Part shown: in pieces, positions 33,857-45,537 of the stretch
How the letters are laid out: each line of letters opens with the position of its first letter
How positions within the stretch are numbered: position 1 is the first letter of the stretch
DNA from: Acheta domesticus
Taxonomy: Eukaryota; Arthropoda; Insecta; Orthoptera; Gryllidae
Reading direction: 5' to 3'
Assembly (NCBI GenBank): GCA_031308135.1
Contig: JAHLJT010000631.1
Coordinates: 144,812,734 to 144,876,733, forward strand
Length of the DNA stretch: 64,000 nucleotides
The notes under the pieces: generated by a model
What the model saw: only the letters and a program-made list of their open reading frames with translations
Told to the model about the DNA's origin: nothing
Databases searched by the model: none
Position numbers and translations under genes: made by a program

Positions 33857-35061
33857 TTATGAAAAATGGGTTTGAATGAAGTGAGCTCTCCATCTGAGTC
33901 CTAAAACATTGTCCGCTTGATCTGGAACAGCTTCAACTTCCTCCTCTGCAATTTCTTCATTAAATTCCTCTTCTTTTCTTTCAATAGCAATATTGTGTAG
34001 AATTGCTGTAGCTACTATTATTTTCAGGCTTGTATCTAACTTTGTCCTTAGAGTATAGTGCAGACATGGAAATCTTTTTTTCCAACAGCCAAATAATCTT
34101 TCTACAATATTCCTAGCTCTTTTGTGAGCTGTGTTGTAACGTCTCTCAGCGTTGCTTATCTCATTGAGCACGGGAGTTAACAGATAACGTGCACATGGGT
34201 ATCCGCTATCGCCAATTAGATGGCCAGAATAGATTCCACATTCCAAGACACCTTTTATGACTGAATTTCTAAAAATTCTACTGTCATGTGTGGACCCTGG
34301 CCACCTTCCCACAATGTTTGTTATTTTCATATCAGGATTACTAATTACCTGACAATTAACAGAAAAAAATCTTTTCCTATTATAGAATATCTCTGCGTTA
34401 TCTTTACAAGGGCACACAATTCTAATGTGACTGCAGTCAATGGCACCCAATATACCAGGAAAATTGTCTCTGGATAGCTGAGAAAAACGTTGTTTAAAAG
34501 AGGAGTGTTCCTGCCTATTTGAAAAGTAGATGTACCTTTGCTTCCAAGAGCATATTACCTCAGACACACGTTTTACCAAGCGGCACACCATACTCTCATG
34601 AATTCCGATCAAGTCACCCACTACCATGTGGAAGGCTCCTGTGGCGTAAAATCTTGAACAAAGAAAACTTATTTTAACACGCGTTTATTTCTCTTTTAAA
34701 TAAAACTTTATTTACAATTCGGACGTGAAAATGAGAATTAATGCACTTCACTATACATAAGAATTAATTAAAATGTGAACTTCCTGAAATGAAGATTTAC
34801 ATTCATTTTACTAACTTTAGAACCACTAAAAGTTAAATTATCACGGGTAAACCGGATCCTCTACCATCCATGTGATTGAGGTTAGGTCGCAACATTTCAG
34901 CCAAATGTTTCTTTCGAAAAGCGAAATCTTCTCCGAAATTCCCGATCGTTGTATTCTTCTATGGGATCGCTGCGATCCCGCAACACTCTTGTTCTCAGGT
35001 TTAGTGTCCTCAGCCGCTGAACATTGGCTCGAAATTCTTCCATACGTCTGAAGTGCTCCAT
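33857..35061 (-). pseudogene. Harbinger DDE transposase (HARBI1-like) with one frameshift
   Basis: The main open frame (34627-33857, 256 residues; upstream codons RFYATGAFH extend it) has the DDE_Tnp_4 signature. This comprises D64 in GAIDCSHI, the conserved GSTHDSR at 112-117, D140 in GDSGYP, and E176 in RNIVERLFG. It then runs to an acidic tail. A 5' exon begins at ATG 35061 (MEHFRRMEEFRANV...) and encodes the helical N-terminus. Near 34902 it shifts frame by one base between KETF and the continuing AEMLRPNLNHMDG. An intron is inferred between about 34840 and 34670; its exact sites and possibly a short missing segment are unclear. The catalytic core is intact, so the copy is recent, but as written the N-terminus is broken. 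Confidence 0.88.
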
Positions 35062-35249
35062 TTTCAACTATTTGAGTGAATGATCCGCGGCTTCAAACCA
35101 CCCTTCGCCGAGGTCTGAAATTTTCAAGCCGCGGGTCGACCCGCGGCCGCGAAACTTCGCCAAAGCCGCGTCTTATCAAGCGAAACTGGCGTTTCAAGCC
35201 GGGTCTCGAAAAATCCGCGGCTAAGACCGCGTCTTACAAATCCACCCTC

Positions 35250-35744
35250 AGTCCCACGACATTGCGTCTGATGAGTGAAAGAAATTTTAGGAGATTATAT
35301 GGTACGGAATGACTAGGGGTAGTCTGAAATTATTCATTACACTGTTTTCACATACTTCCACTTTGAAATTACTCGATAGTAATATGTTTTAAATCTTGTT
35401 TAATATTTTATATTAATAATTTTTTAACATTTTTCTTTGCAAAAATTCGAAGAAGCTTGAAACATTTGGAGACAAGTGTCCCCTCTTCCCTCTTAAGCCT
35501 ATGTTGTCAGGGGAGAAAACGAAAAGTATCACAGATGAAGCAACTGAGAACAAAGGTGGTACTGTATTACGATTTCCTGCGTACCACTCGCAATTGAGCC
35601 GCAATAAAATGGCAACTGAAGACGTACATACGCTGTTATAACATTTGAAGTAAAGCATAAGGAACAACAAATAATTGTCATTACATCATATTTACTAGAT
35701 AAATAATGTTGAAAGTAAACAAGTAATTTTACCTACTTTATTTC
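35250..35744. other. hAT interior without recognised coding sequence
   Basis: Sequence of the host hAT element to the right of the Harbinger insertion. No motif is recognised. Confidence 0.45.
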
Positions 35745-36600
35745 AAAATAAACTCCATTCTCCTCTCTTGTTTGGCAAATTCTGCTGCCCCATCATGTCT
35801 GAGCAACCAATTTGTCGCCGAATTTTACTATTTGTTCCACATGATTAAATAATCCATTGGCAGATTTATCCGCCCTTACGTCCACAAACGATATAAATGT
35901 CTCCTGAATTTCTACAGTTTTTCCTGAACATATCTAAGAGAAGTAGCTAATTGTGATTTGTTAATTACGTCGGATGTTTCATCTAAAATAATCGCAACGT
36001 GCTGGGCCGTGGCAATATCATCTTTGATAGATTTGCTCAAGAAATGGCAGAAATCAAATCATTTTGAATTCTGTTGGAAGTGCCTTTAAATGTTTTGGCA
36101 AATTCTAGGTGTTGTTACAATGTAATATCATATGTACTCAACAAATTTAGAAGTTCAATGTAATTGTCTTTGTTAACCGACTCTTCATTTTCACGATGCC
36201 CTCTGAAAGGCAATTCCTGCATTGCTAAAAAACAAGTTGCGTCAATTAGGCGTTTTAATATGTCTCTATTTTTTCTGTCTCATTATGTCTCATTACGTCT
36301 GATCTCAACTGAAGATCAAGTTCAGTTTCGATGCGGACACTTCCAAAACTGGCCAGCTTAACGAGTGAACGCAAATGACTTTGTGAACGTTCGTGTTTTG
36401 CTATTGCATTGGAAACGTTGTTCAAATTGTTATATCCTTCTTTGTTCCATAGATTATGATCATAGGAAAACAGTAAACATGGCCAGCAAAATAATTTATT
36501 AAGTTTTCTACTACCTTAGTTTAATGAGACCATTAGTGAGACCATACTTTTTAGTATTAAAATAGCGAAAATATTCTTCCCTTTTCTTTGTGCAAACATC
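35745..36600 (-). pseudogene. Decayed hAT transposase (DUF4371/ZMYM-like)
   Basis: Translated pieces on the minus strand follow the order of DUF4371-type hAT transposases. A motif near 36190-36240 reads (with gaps) as cysteine/glutamine then LPFRGH-like residues. Next is DIATAQHVAIILDETSDV with NKSQLATSLRYV near 35930-36030, and then WLLRHDGAAEFAKQ near 35770-35815. Stops and frameshifts occur throughout, so no product is expected. The position inside the hAT ends at 31112 and 37573 supports this being that element's own transposase. Confidence 0.7.
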
Positions 36601-37025
36601 TAAAGTCAGGAAGTTCCGGAACAGGCCTCCCTACTCGAATAACACCACTTTTCTCCACCAAAGTGCGACAACTGAACGATTTTTTAAAATTATACATGTA
36701 TCAATTATACATGTATTTTCTTCCATAGCTCAGTGCCTTACCTCTACGAAGCACAAAAGACAGCACACGGGAAGAACACACATAGAAATAATACGTACAG
36801 ATGAAAAAAAATCACGAGTTCGTATGATCACTTACAACACCCGACTCACTATGCGGCGCTTGCCACTGTGGCATATGCGAACACGTCTGCAAGCTCATTT
36901 CAGGGCCACCCTGGGTGGTGCTGTATAGCGGCGGGCCTGGGTAGCTGCGCTTACCAGAGAGCTACATACAATCAAATGGAGTTTCCTAAAAGTCAAGAGC
37001 GCATGCGCGAACTCCCTAATGCATT
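36601..37025. other. hAT right interior
   Basis: This includes a GC-richer stretch around 36850-36960. The 112-codon plus-strand frame (36590-36928) has no recognised domain. Confidence 0.4.
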
Positions 37026-37282
37026 TATACTGCGATTTTTGTAGGAAGAGCTCTCAAGGCCACTCAAATCCCATCTTCGCGATGGACTATGTCACGGCAT
37101 TTCGTGTCATTCACAATCGTTCCGTTAGATTTCGCACGATCGCGACCGTATGAAGCAGTGCTTGCGATCATGCGACTTCTACCGGCAAGACCGAGAAAAG
37201 ACGCCAAATGCCGTGACATATTCCATCGCGAAGATGGGATTTGAGTGGCCTTGAGAGTTCTTCCTACAAAAATCGCAGTATA
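37026..37282 (-). mobile_element. 257-bp foldback MITE, copy 4
   Basis: Reverse orientation relative to the copy at 4264, inside the hAT right interior. Both arms read AAGGCCACTC/GAGTGGCCTT where the other three copies read AAGATAACTC/GAGTTATCTT, so several bases changed in pairs. Confidence 0.9.
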
Positions 37283-37581
37283 GATGGAGAACATCGCAAT
37301 GCTCACTTCGGGCCGGGTGGCGGCGCTTAGTACCTCCGTGTCTTTCACTCGCTTTCCGTCTCCGTCTGCATCAGCATTGTATGCTCGATGTAGGGCCACG
37401 CTCTGGCCGGGCGCTTTCGCAAGGCAGTGTACCCTTCCTTGACAGAAATTTAAACTCTTAGTTGAGTTCTCATTATGGTGTAAGTCGCAATTTCACTCTA
37501 TAATAATTACATTTAACGGATTTTTTTCAGGGTAAGCGCAGCTTACCTAGCTTACCTGGAATGCACGCCACTGGTAAGAAA

Positions 37582-38809
37582 CGTTATTTCTTTATTTACT
37601 AGTTTCGTTATTAATATTTGTAGGACAAGTAACGAAAGTCGGGAGAGGGCCATTGAGAGGAGTTGTACCCCAGACTACATTTCTGTACTTTATTTTGCTT
37701 CAGAACAGAACTACTTAAACAGCAGTGATTACCTGTACCTTTTCCTCTACCCTCTATCGATAATTTAATTAATCTTAAAATATGTTCTGGCTCTTGTGGT
37801 AAATTTTTACTCGCAATACTCACGATGCTGGATACATGGTTTAACATGAAATACTAAAAACGTTTGTTTCGTACGGATTACAGCGGAAATACCTCAAATA
37901 AGAAGGAAGGGGGGGGGGCTAGGTCCGCCGATCGTCTTGCTCGCAGGCCCACGCCCCTTCCATCGACACCTCTCAGCAGCTCTTCCGAGAAGCGGCAGTG
38001 CCCTTCCCACCCCGCCCACGGCCGCACCGCCGATCGCCGAGACTGGGAGAGAGCTCGGGAGTCCTATGCCTCGGTGACCTGCAGTGCCCTTCAAGTAAAT
38101 GAACACTCTGCTGACTGACACGCTGATAGCGGCGCCACAACATTAATGAATACGGCTGCAAGACGATGGCAAGTGAGGGTTTCTGCACTTCTATAGGCGG
38201 CAGGTTTTTGCACATAGTATTTGATTAAAAGTTCATATATTTTCCATATTTCATATAAAATCAGTCCTTATAGCATATTAAATTTAACGGCGAAATTTCA
38301 TTAAATACTAAAAATGCATCTCAACAGTAAGAGCTAAAATATTTTCAGTAATTCCTCCGAGATTTTTTTAAAAATTAGACAGAATTGACAATAGGAAAGC
38401 AAGTAAAGAAACTGGTAATGTTTTTAATTATTTATGTGAGGATTAGATCCACTCTCCGGCCCTGAGGTCCTATCTGAGGGGCCTGATGCCATGATGCGAA
38501 TGAGGGCGCGAAGAGACGTTGGATTTGTTTGACAGATGACTTTGAGACCTCCATGGTCTGTGGGAAACGCACCTAGTTTCGGTATCCACTCTCCTTCCCT
38601 CAGAGGCTAACACCAGCAAATCCCATGACGTCACAGAGACTTGGACATCAGAATTCAACCAACCAATAGTTGTATTTATTGCCCTTATCATGTCATCAGC
38701 TGAAACGAGCTCCGATAATCTTCGAGAGACTGCACAATTTTATAACGAAACAAAATGTGACATTCAAATAATTGTAATGTCGCTTGCAAGAACAACACCA
38801 GGATCTGCA
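37582..38809. other. Unassigned sequence with a GC-rich block
   Basis: A GC-rich block at about 37900-38110 has overlapping open frames on both strands with no recognisable motif. The rest is AT-rich and featureless to my reading. Confidence 0.4.
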
Positions 38810-39503
38810 TGCACTTCAAAAAATATGTAAATATCGTTTTTCGCCTGTATTTCTTGAAATACGCACAGTTTACGTATTTTAAGTGATGGACAATCACTTT
38901 GAAAATTTATTTTGGGTATTCCGTTGGTGATAAAGCACGTCCGAAGGTGAATAGGAGGTAAAGAAACGAATGCAAATTAAAAGTTTCGAATTATTCATTT
39001 GTTTGTTGCTAATTTGTCGATTTTGAGAAAAGGCGGGAAAAACGTTTTTTGCCTATAACGTTTGAACCCGGCCTGGTAAAAATTTTCTAAAGGGTGGTCA
39101 AAAGTGGTCAAACGATGGACAAACGAATCCACCAAAAAAATTTGCATTTTAAAACTTTTTCTGGCCATCTTCACGGTTTCTGGGTGCAGTGGAATACGTT
39201 TATCGCGAATATCCGCTGGAGGAAACGTGGTAAAAATAATGTAGTTAGTGATTAAAGGTGGTCAAACGATGGACAAACAAAAGCGCACTTCAAATTTTGA
39301 TATTTTTAATATTTTGGGCAAAATCTTGTAATTTCGTCAAATCGTGAAGTTGGCCAGAAAAAATGGTTTTTGTTCTAATTTGTGAACGGAGGCTGGTAAA
39401 AATATTCTAAAGGGTGGTCAAACATGGTCAAACGGTGGACAAACGTATTCATGAAAAAATTCTGAATTTTGAGTTTTTTTCTGGCCATCTTCACGAGGGT
39501 CAA
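38810..39503 (-). repeat. Inverted repeat T, right arm
   Basis: The reverse complement matches 29400-29990 closely. It then skips about one tandem unit and rejoins the left arm near TTGTCCATCAC(A/T)TAAAATAC. The outer end (CTTCACGAGGGTC) abuts the truncated 3' end of R4-like copy A. This arm therefore has fewer internal units than the left arm. Confidence 0.85.
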
Positions 39504-42500
39504 GTTCTTACACAAAATATGCGGAAAAAATCTCAGAGCTCCGATAACTATCGGTAAGACCTATGTTTTTACACCTCACATTCCGCTAATCTCGATTTCC
39601 AAACTCTTGTATTTAAGAGGATTGTCTGTCTCCTTGGTAGCGACGTTTTGATCGCAAGGTACAGCAACATCGACAAGTCAACACAACCTTTTCTCCAAAT
39701 CCCGGATAACTATATCCGGTTTGTTTGCCGATATCGAGTGATCAGTTTCAATTTCTTGGTCGTACCATATCGTAAACAATCAAACAGATGCCACCGGCTT
39801 TGGTGAGTGTTCGTACCACTTGGGGCATGTGTTCGGAACTTCGAGGGCGGTTCAGATCTGCCAGTGGAGGTAGCTACACACCCTGTCGTGTCTTTTCAAC
39901 TATTCAGTGTTAGCTAGGTTTTGACAGGTTAGTGTTCCTGGCAAATGCGGCATTTATCATCTTTATCCGCTTTATCATAATGTCGCGTTCTCAAGGCCTG
40001 ATCTTGGGCAGCGTTTACAAGTGCTTCAGATTCTGGCTTCATTCTTCCCCTTTTAAATATGATTGATTGACAAACATAAATGATTGACCTTTATTGATCT
40101 GTGCTCTATCCATTCGTTTCAAATATTGTCCGTGAAGTGGTTTGTCTCTCCACGACTTCTTTAATACTTTTGTGTCTCATATTTCATGTCAAGTAGCATC
40201 AGAAGTTCAGTGTTTCTGTCATTCTGCGTATCTTCCATAGTTTTCTTTGCAATGTTTCTTGCTACACTAACAATGCCGCTGTTTCCCATTCTTTGGTCAG
40301 ATTTCATGACCTGCCTCATTAGAGGGTCATCTTCATGGCTGACTACATGTTTTCCCATCCCGACTATTGCGTTGAGCCAGGAGGCCTCAATTTGTCTGAG
40401 GCCTCTTCCTCCTTCCTTACGTGACACATAAAGTCTATGTACATCAGCTCGAGAATGAGAAACATGATGCGTTCTTACCAGTTTTCTGGTTTTTTGATAC
40501 ATTATGCAAATTTCTTGCACAGTCCAGTCCACTAGTCCGAAACAGTATTTGGCTACAGGCACCGCCAAACTACCTATTGCTGATATTTTAATCCTGGAGT
40601 TCAGAGCGGACTGCAGGACCTGTCTCACTCTTCCTCATACTCCTTACGAATTCCCTCTTTCATTGTGTCGTTCGAGATGATCTCACATTCTTCAATGCCC
40701 AGATATTTGTAAGTTTTACCTGGCTCAGGATCTTGAATCAGGATCTGGCTCAGGATCTTGATCTTCAATGCTCTCTGACGTTGTCAGTTTGCCTCTTTTT
40801 AAATTGATTTTTGCACACTTGTCAAGACCAAACTTCATGAAGATGTCATTGCTAAAGTCATTCACGACAGAGAGCATGTGGGAGAGAATCGCTTCATTCT
40901 TAGCAAACACTTCAAGATCATCCATGTAAAAGAAACGTGATACTGGCCTTTTTTACCATGGAGCTTGTAAAGTGAGCTTGCGAGAACTGTCTAGATAGTG
41001 GGAAGAAACTAATGCAAAACAGCAGAGGGAATAGTGAATCTCCTTGAAAAATACCCCTGTTGAACTGAATTCATCTGGTTCCTTCCTTTCCGCTGTGTAT
41101 TAGTAACCTGGTACTCCACGACCTCATACTAGCCTTGCAAAATTCAATACGTCTAGGATGAAATCGATAGCTCTCCAGGGTCTTCAAAATCCAATCGTGT
41201 GGTACACTGCCAAAGGCCTTCTGGTAGTCAATCCAAGCCATGTTTAAATTACGTTTTCGTTTCTTTACATCATTCAAAATTATTTTATTCAGAAGCAAAA
41301 TTTCCTTACAGCCATAGGAACCTTTACGACATCCTTTCTGTTCAACTGGCAACAGATGGTTCCTATACATGCTGGTGCTATACATTCTGGTGCCTAGACA
41401 TTCTGTCAGCTATGGCTGCAGTTATAAGTTTGTACATTACTGGCAGGCAAGTAATTGGTCTGTAGTTCTTCGCCAAAGAGGTGTCTCCTCCTTTGGGTAG
41501 CAAATACGTAATGCCGCGAGTGAGCCATTCGGGGAGGTCCTTAGGGTTTTCTAAAATTTTATTAACAGCCTTCGTTAGATGAGAATGTAATGCTGTTAAT
41601 TTCTTAATCCAATAAATCTGGATCTTATCAACCCCAGGGGATTTCCAGTTTCCCATGTTCTTAATTGCTTGGAAGAGGTCCTCTTCCGAGAATTCGTGAA
41701 CATATTTCACTGTTGCCACAAGTTCATCGGCAGCATCAACTTCAGATTGAATCCAAGATGCGTCTTTGTTGTAGGTTCTGCTCTCCTCCCAGATTCCTGC
41801 CCAAAATGCTTCGACGTCATCTTTTGAAGGATTGATAGAGTTGCCATTCGGTTTTTGAGTCAGATTGCGATAGAATCTCTTCGCATCTGTTCCAAACAAC
41901 CGGTTTTGTACACGGAAATCCATTCTACGTGTGTAACGTCTTATTCGTTGAGCCCATGCTTGAATTTTCTCTTTAAGCTTCTCAATTGCCATTAGCCTGC
42001 TTGTGTCATTTTCAATTGGGTATTTTTGTTCAACATTGAATATCTTTCGTTGAACTTAAGTGGTGTGCGTTGATTTAGAAGATGCCTCAGCTAATAGTGA
42101 TATTTCACGCTGAATGTCGGCTATCCGTTTCATAATTCTCTTCGTCTATGGGTCTATGGGGGTACATGGCTGTTTACTCTGTTTTGCTGTCGGCCGTCGG
42201 TGTTCGTGGCAGACCCCAGAATTATCTGAGATACCAGATATCCAGTTGCATACATATTGTGATTGCTTTCAGTAATATCTAGATCTCTACCTGGTGTCTG
42301 TACAACCTCATTTAAGACAGAATTCTCTGTCTCTATCACTCTCTTAGCTTTGGCATTTTCGTATATTCCCCTCAACGGTGCACGAGATTCAAATGGAAGT
42401 TGACGAACTCTTTTGATCTCGCATCGGAGGAGATTTCGCATGATGTCCTCATCGTGTAATTCATTGCCAGATGAATTTTCACCACTGACGTGTGTTTCAT

Positions 42501-43123
42501 TTGTAAGAGATGAATCTTCAAAAGGACCGTCGGTTTCAAGTCCTACATGTTTGTCATGAGTGTAGTTCGATCGAAGAACATACTCCGCATTTCTCTGAAT
42601 GTCAGCAAGTTGTTCTGCTCTGAATTTTCGGCTGCTGAGTATGTATCGTCGTTGACTGGCAAGCTTCTTTGAGTCCAGAGTGTGTCTCATATCTGGGTTC
42701 CGCTCTCTCCATATTTTGAAAACTTCTATTTCTGAGCCCCCATTTTTCGCTTTTGCAAAATGTCCCTCCGATCGCCAGTCGGCATTACTAAACCCTACGG
42801 GATTTTCACTGACTGCTGAAGGCAGCCTCCTTCGCTGGCTAATGAAAGGTTCGGGCCTCCACTCTAATCAGTGGCCTGGTGTGCCAACCCAGTTTCTCTC
42901 CTGTACCCTCTGTGGGCCGACAACAGGAAATCCAAAGGTTCATGACCCTTCCCTCTCTACTTACTTCCCACTCCCCTCAAAATGGAGTTCTTCTTCGTCG
43001 CACCCCTCACCTTCAACCTATTCAGCAAGGGAGGTCCTACCAGTAGCTGGGCTACCACTGACATAGCTCTCAGGCTCATGGGGGTATTCAAGCTCCACCA
43101 CCAACTGCAACTCCCTAGGTGGA
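39504..43123 (-). mobile_element. R4/Dong-like non-LTR retrotransposon, copy A (decayed)
   Basis: The element reads right to left. A 5' UTR (43123-42700) is followed by an N-terminal frame at 42690-42154. The RT follows in several frames: 41992-41378 with WKSPGVDKIQIYW and YRPITCLPVMYK; 41385-41071 with AWIDYQKAFGSVPHDW; and 40925-40725. A post-RT frame at 40628-40161 has YVSRKEGGRGLRQIEASW. The restriction-like endonuclease region is degenerate (40160-39504) and cut at the T arm. In this clade RT and a C-terminal restriction-like endonuclease drive target-primed integration. At least four frameshifts or stops make it inactive. Its 5' end touches the 3' tail of copy B. Confidence 0.88.
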
Positions 43124-43148
43124 GTTGTTGTTGTTGTTGTTGTTATTA
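43124..43148 (-). repeat. 3' tail of R4-like copy B
   Basis: On the minus strand the sequence is (AAT)n followed by (AAC)n, a simple-repeat tail like those known for Dong/R4 elements. It is joined directly to the 5' UTR of copy A. Confidence 0.75.
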
Positions 43149-45537
43149 TTATTCCTCTAAATCACGACTTAAGATGTTATGTGTCGGCTGAATATAAAAT
43201 CTACTCCAGGTTGCAACCAGGTACCTAAGGAGCAGATCTAGGGACTCTCGGTGCCTCTACAATAGTTTGCGCAAAATGTGAGCTGTTCCAAATAAAGCGA
43301 TTTCTTGCACTTCCCAGTCTTTTGAATTACCTGGGAGTTTAGACAAGTTCTTACACAAATTTTGCGGAACAAATCCCAGAGCTCCGATAACTATCGGTAC
43401 GACCTGTACTTTTACGCCCCACATTCGGCTGATCTCGATTTCCAAACTCTTGTATTTAAGACGTTTCTCTGCCTCCTTGGTAACGACGTTTTGATCGCAA
43501 GGTACAGCAACATCCACAAGTAAACACGATTTGTTCTCCAAATCCCGGATGACTATATCCGGTTTGTTTATTGCTATCGTGCGATCAGTTTGAATTTGTT
43601 GGTCGTACAATATCGTACACAATCCAACAGACGTCACCGGTTTCGGTGAGTGTTCGTACCACTTGGGGCATGTGTTTGGAACTTCGAGGGCGGTACAGAT
43701 CTGCCAGGGGAGGTAGCTACACACCCTGTCGTGTCTTTTCAAGTATTCGGTCTTTGCTAGGATTGGACTGAGACAATATGATCGATGGTTTCTACGTGTT
43801 CCTGACAAATGCGGCATTTATCATCTAGGGAAATTTTGGGAACCGCTTTATCATAATGTCGTGTTCTCAAGGCCTTATCTTGGGGAGCTATTACAAGTGC
43901 TTCCGATTCTGGCTTCATTCTTCCCCTTTTAAGCCACATAAATGATTGATGTTTATTGATCTGCACCTTATCCATTCTTTTTAGGTATTGTCTGTGGAGT
44001 GGTTTGTCTCTCCACGATTTCTTTAACATTTTTTGTGTCTCACTCTTTATGTTTAGCAGCATCAGAAGTTCAGTGTCTGTGTTATTCAACGTGTCTTGCT
44101 TAGTTTTCTTCGCAATGCGTCTTGCTACACTAACAATGCCTCTGTTTCCCATTCTTCGGTCAGATTTCATGACGTGCTTCATCATTAGAGGGTCATCTTG
44201 ATGGCTGACTACATACTTCCCCAACCCGACTATTGCATTGTGCCAGGAGGCTTCAATTTGTCTCAGGCCTCTTCCTCCTTCTTTACGTGACACATAAAGT
44301 CTATGTACATCAGCTCGGGGGTGGGCAACATGATGCATTGTAAGCAATTTTTTTGATCCATGATGCGAATTTCCTGTTCAGTCCAGTCTACTAGTCCGAA
44401 ACTGTATTCGGCTACAGGCACCGCCAAACTACCTATTGCTGATATTTTATTCCTTGAGTTCAGAGCGGACTGCAGGACAAGTCTCACTCGTCTATAATAC
44501 TCCCTGCGAATTCTCTCTTTCATTGTGTCGTTCGAGATGGTCTCACATTCTTCAATGCCCAGATATTTGTAAGTTTTACTTGGCTCAAGATCTTGAATCA
44601 CAGTGTGTCTATCAACTTCAATGTTCTCGGACGTGATCATTTTGCCTCTTTTTAAGTTGGCTTTTGCACACTTGTCAAGACCAAACTTCATGCAGATGTC
44701 ATTGCTAAAATCATTGATGACAGACAGCATTTGGGAGAGAATCGCTTCATTCTTAGCAAAAACTTTCAGATCATCCATGTAAAACAAATGTGATACAGGC
44801 ATTTCATCACCATGGAGCTTGTAACCAAAGTCAGTGTGCGACATCTGTCTTGATAGAGGAATCAAGCTAATGCAAAACAGCAGAGGGGATAGTGAAGCTC
44901 CTTGAAAAATACCCCTGTTAATCTGAATACTTCTGGTTTCTACTACTCCCTTTCCGCTGTGGATTAGTAACCTGGTGCTCCACGACTTCATACTAGCCTT
45001 GCAAAACTCAACAAGTCTAGGATGAAAATGATAGATCTCCAGGGTCTTCAAAATCCAATCGTGTGGTACACTGTCAAAAGCCTTCTGGTAGTCAATCCAA
45101 GCCATGCTTAAATTACGTTTTCGTTTCTTTACATCATTCAAAATAATTTTATTCAGAAGCAAGATTTCCTTACAGCCATAGGAACCTTTACGACATTCTT
45201 TCTGTTCAACGGGCAACAGATGGTTCTTCTCTAGGTGCCTATACATTTTGTCAGCAATGGCTGCAGTTATAAGTTTGTACATTACTGGCAAGCAAGTAAT
45301 TGGCCTGTAGTTCTTCGCCAAAGAGCTGTCTCCTCCTTTGGATAGCAAATACGTAATGCCGCGAGTGAGCCATTCGGGGAGTTCGTTAGGGTTTTCTAAA
45401 ATTTTATTAACACCCTTTGCAAGATGAGAATGTAGTGCTGTTAATTTCTTAATCCAATAAATCTGGATCTTATCAACCCCAGGAGATTTCCAGTTTCCCA
45501 TATTCTTAATTGTTTGGCATAGGTCCTGTTCGAACAA
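43149..45537 (-). pseudogene. R4/Dong-like retrotransposon, copy B: RT plus restriction-like endonuclease
   Basis: The RT frame 45537-44263 is open for 424 codons. It shows WKSPGVDKIQIYW (16-28), NYRPITCLPVMYK (76-88), EQKECRKGSYGCKE (111-124), AWIDYQKAFDSVPHDW (146-161) and the catalytic YMDD (253-256). A frameshift in an A run near 44345 moves the reading to 44347-43757 (HPRADVHRLYVSRKEGGRG; zinc-finger-like CRICQEHVETIDH). A second frameshift near 43770 moves it to 43817-43257. That frame carries the restriction-like endonuclease core (PDIVIRDLENK..LLVDVAVPCD, EKRLKYKSLEIE). The 3' UTR is 43256-43149. It is 5' truncated at residue DLCQ in RT domain 0. Two frameshifts make it inactive. Confidence 0.9.

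Larger units (their letters stand above)
31531..35247. mobile_element. PIF/Harbinger transposon, full length
   Basis: Terminal inverted repeats begin GGGTGGATTTCTAAGACG on the left and GGGTGGATTTGTAAGACG on the right (reverse complement). The similarity continues through AGCCGCGGATTT, about 40 bp in all. TCA flanks both ends (31528-31530 and 35248-35250), a 3-bp duplication as expected for this superfamily. Subterminal sequence is rich in GCCGCGG motifs on both sides. It carries the two genes usual for Harbinger, a Myb/SANT-like protein (plus) and a DDE transposase (minus), converging on a 30-bp gap. A foldback MITE has landed in the left subterminal region. Confidence 0.92.
31112..37573. mobile_element. 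hAT transposon with perfect 8-bp target duplication, host of nested insertions
   Basis: The left end is CAGGGGCGTGCGGTG; the right end, reverse-complemented, is CAGTGGCGTGCATTCC. Both are flanked by GTAAGAAA (31104-31111 and 37574-37581). Eight-base duplications and CAGNGGCGTG ends are typical of hAT elements. The sequence between includes a decayed DUF4371-type hAT transposase (minus strand, 35750-36400), a complete PIF/Harbinger element (31531-35247) and a foldback MITE (37026-37282). After subtracting these, about 2.5 kb of hAT remains. An (ATT)n tract lies at 31237-31319. Confidence 0.85.

Noticed and set aside
33857..34627. Host HARBI1 gene rather than a transposon gene
   Set aside because: It lies inside paired TIRs with a TCA duplication beside the Myb-like partner gene, so it belongs to the element.
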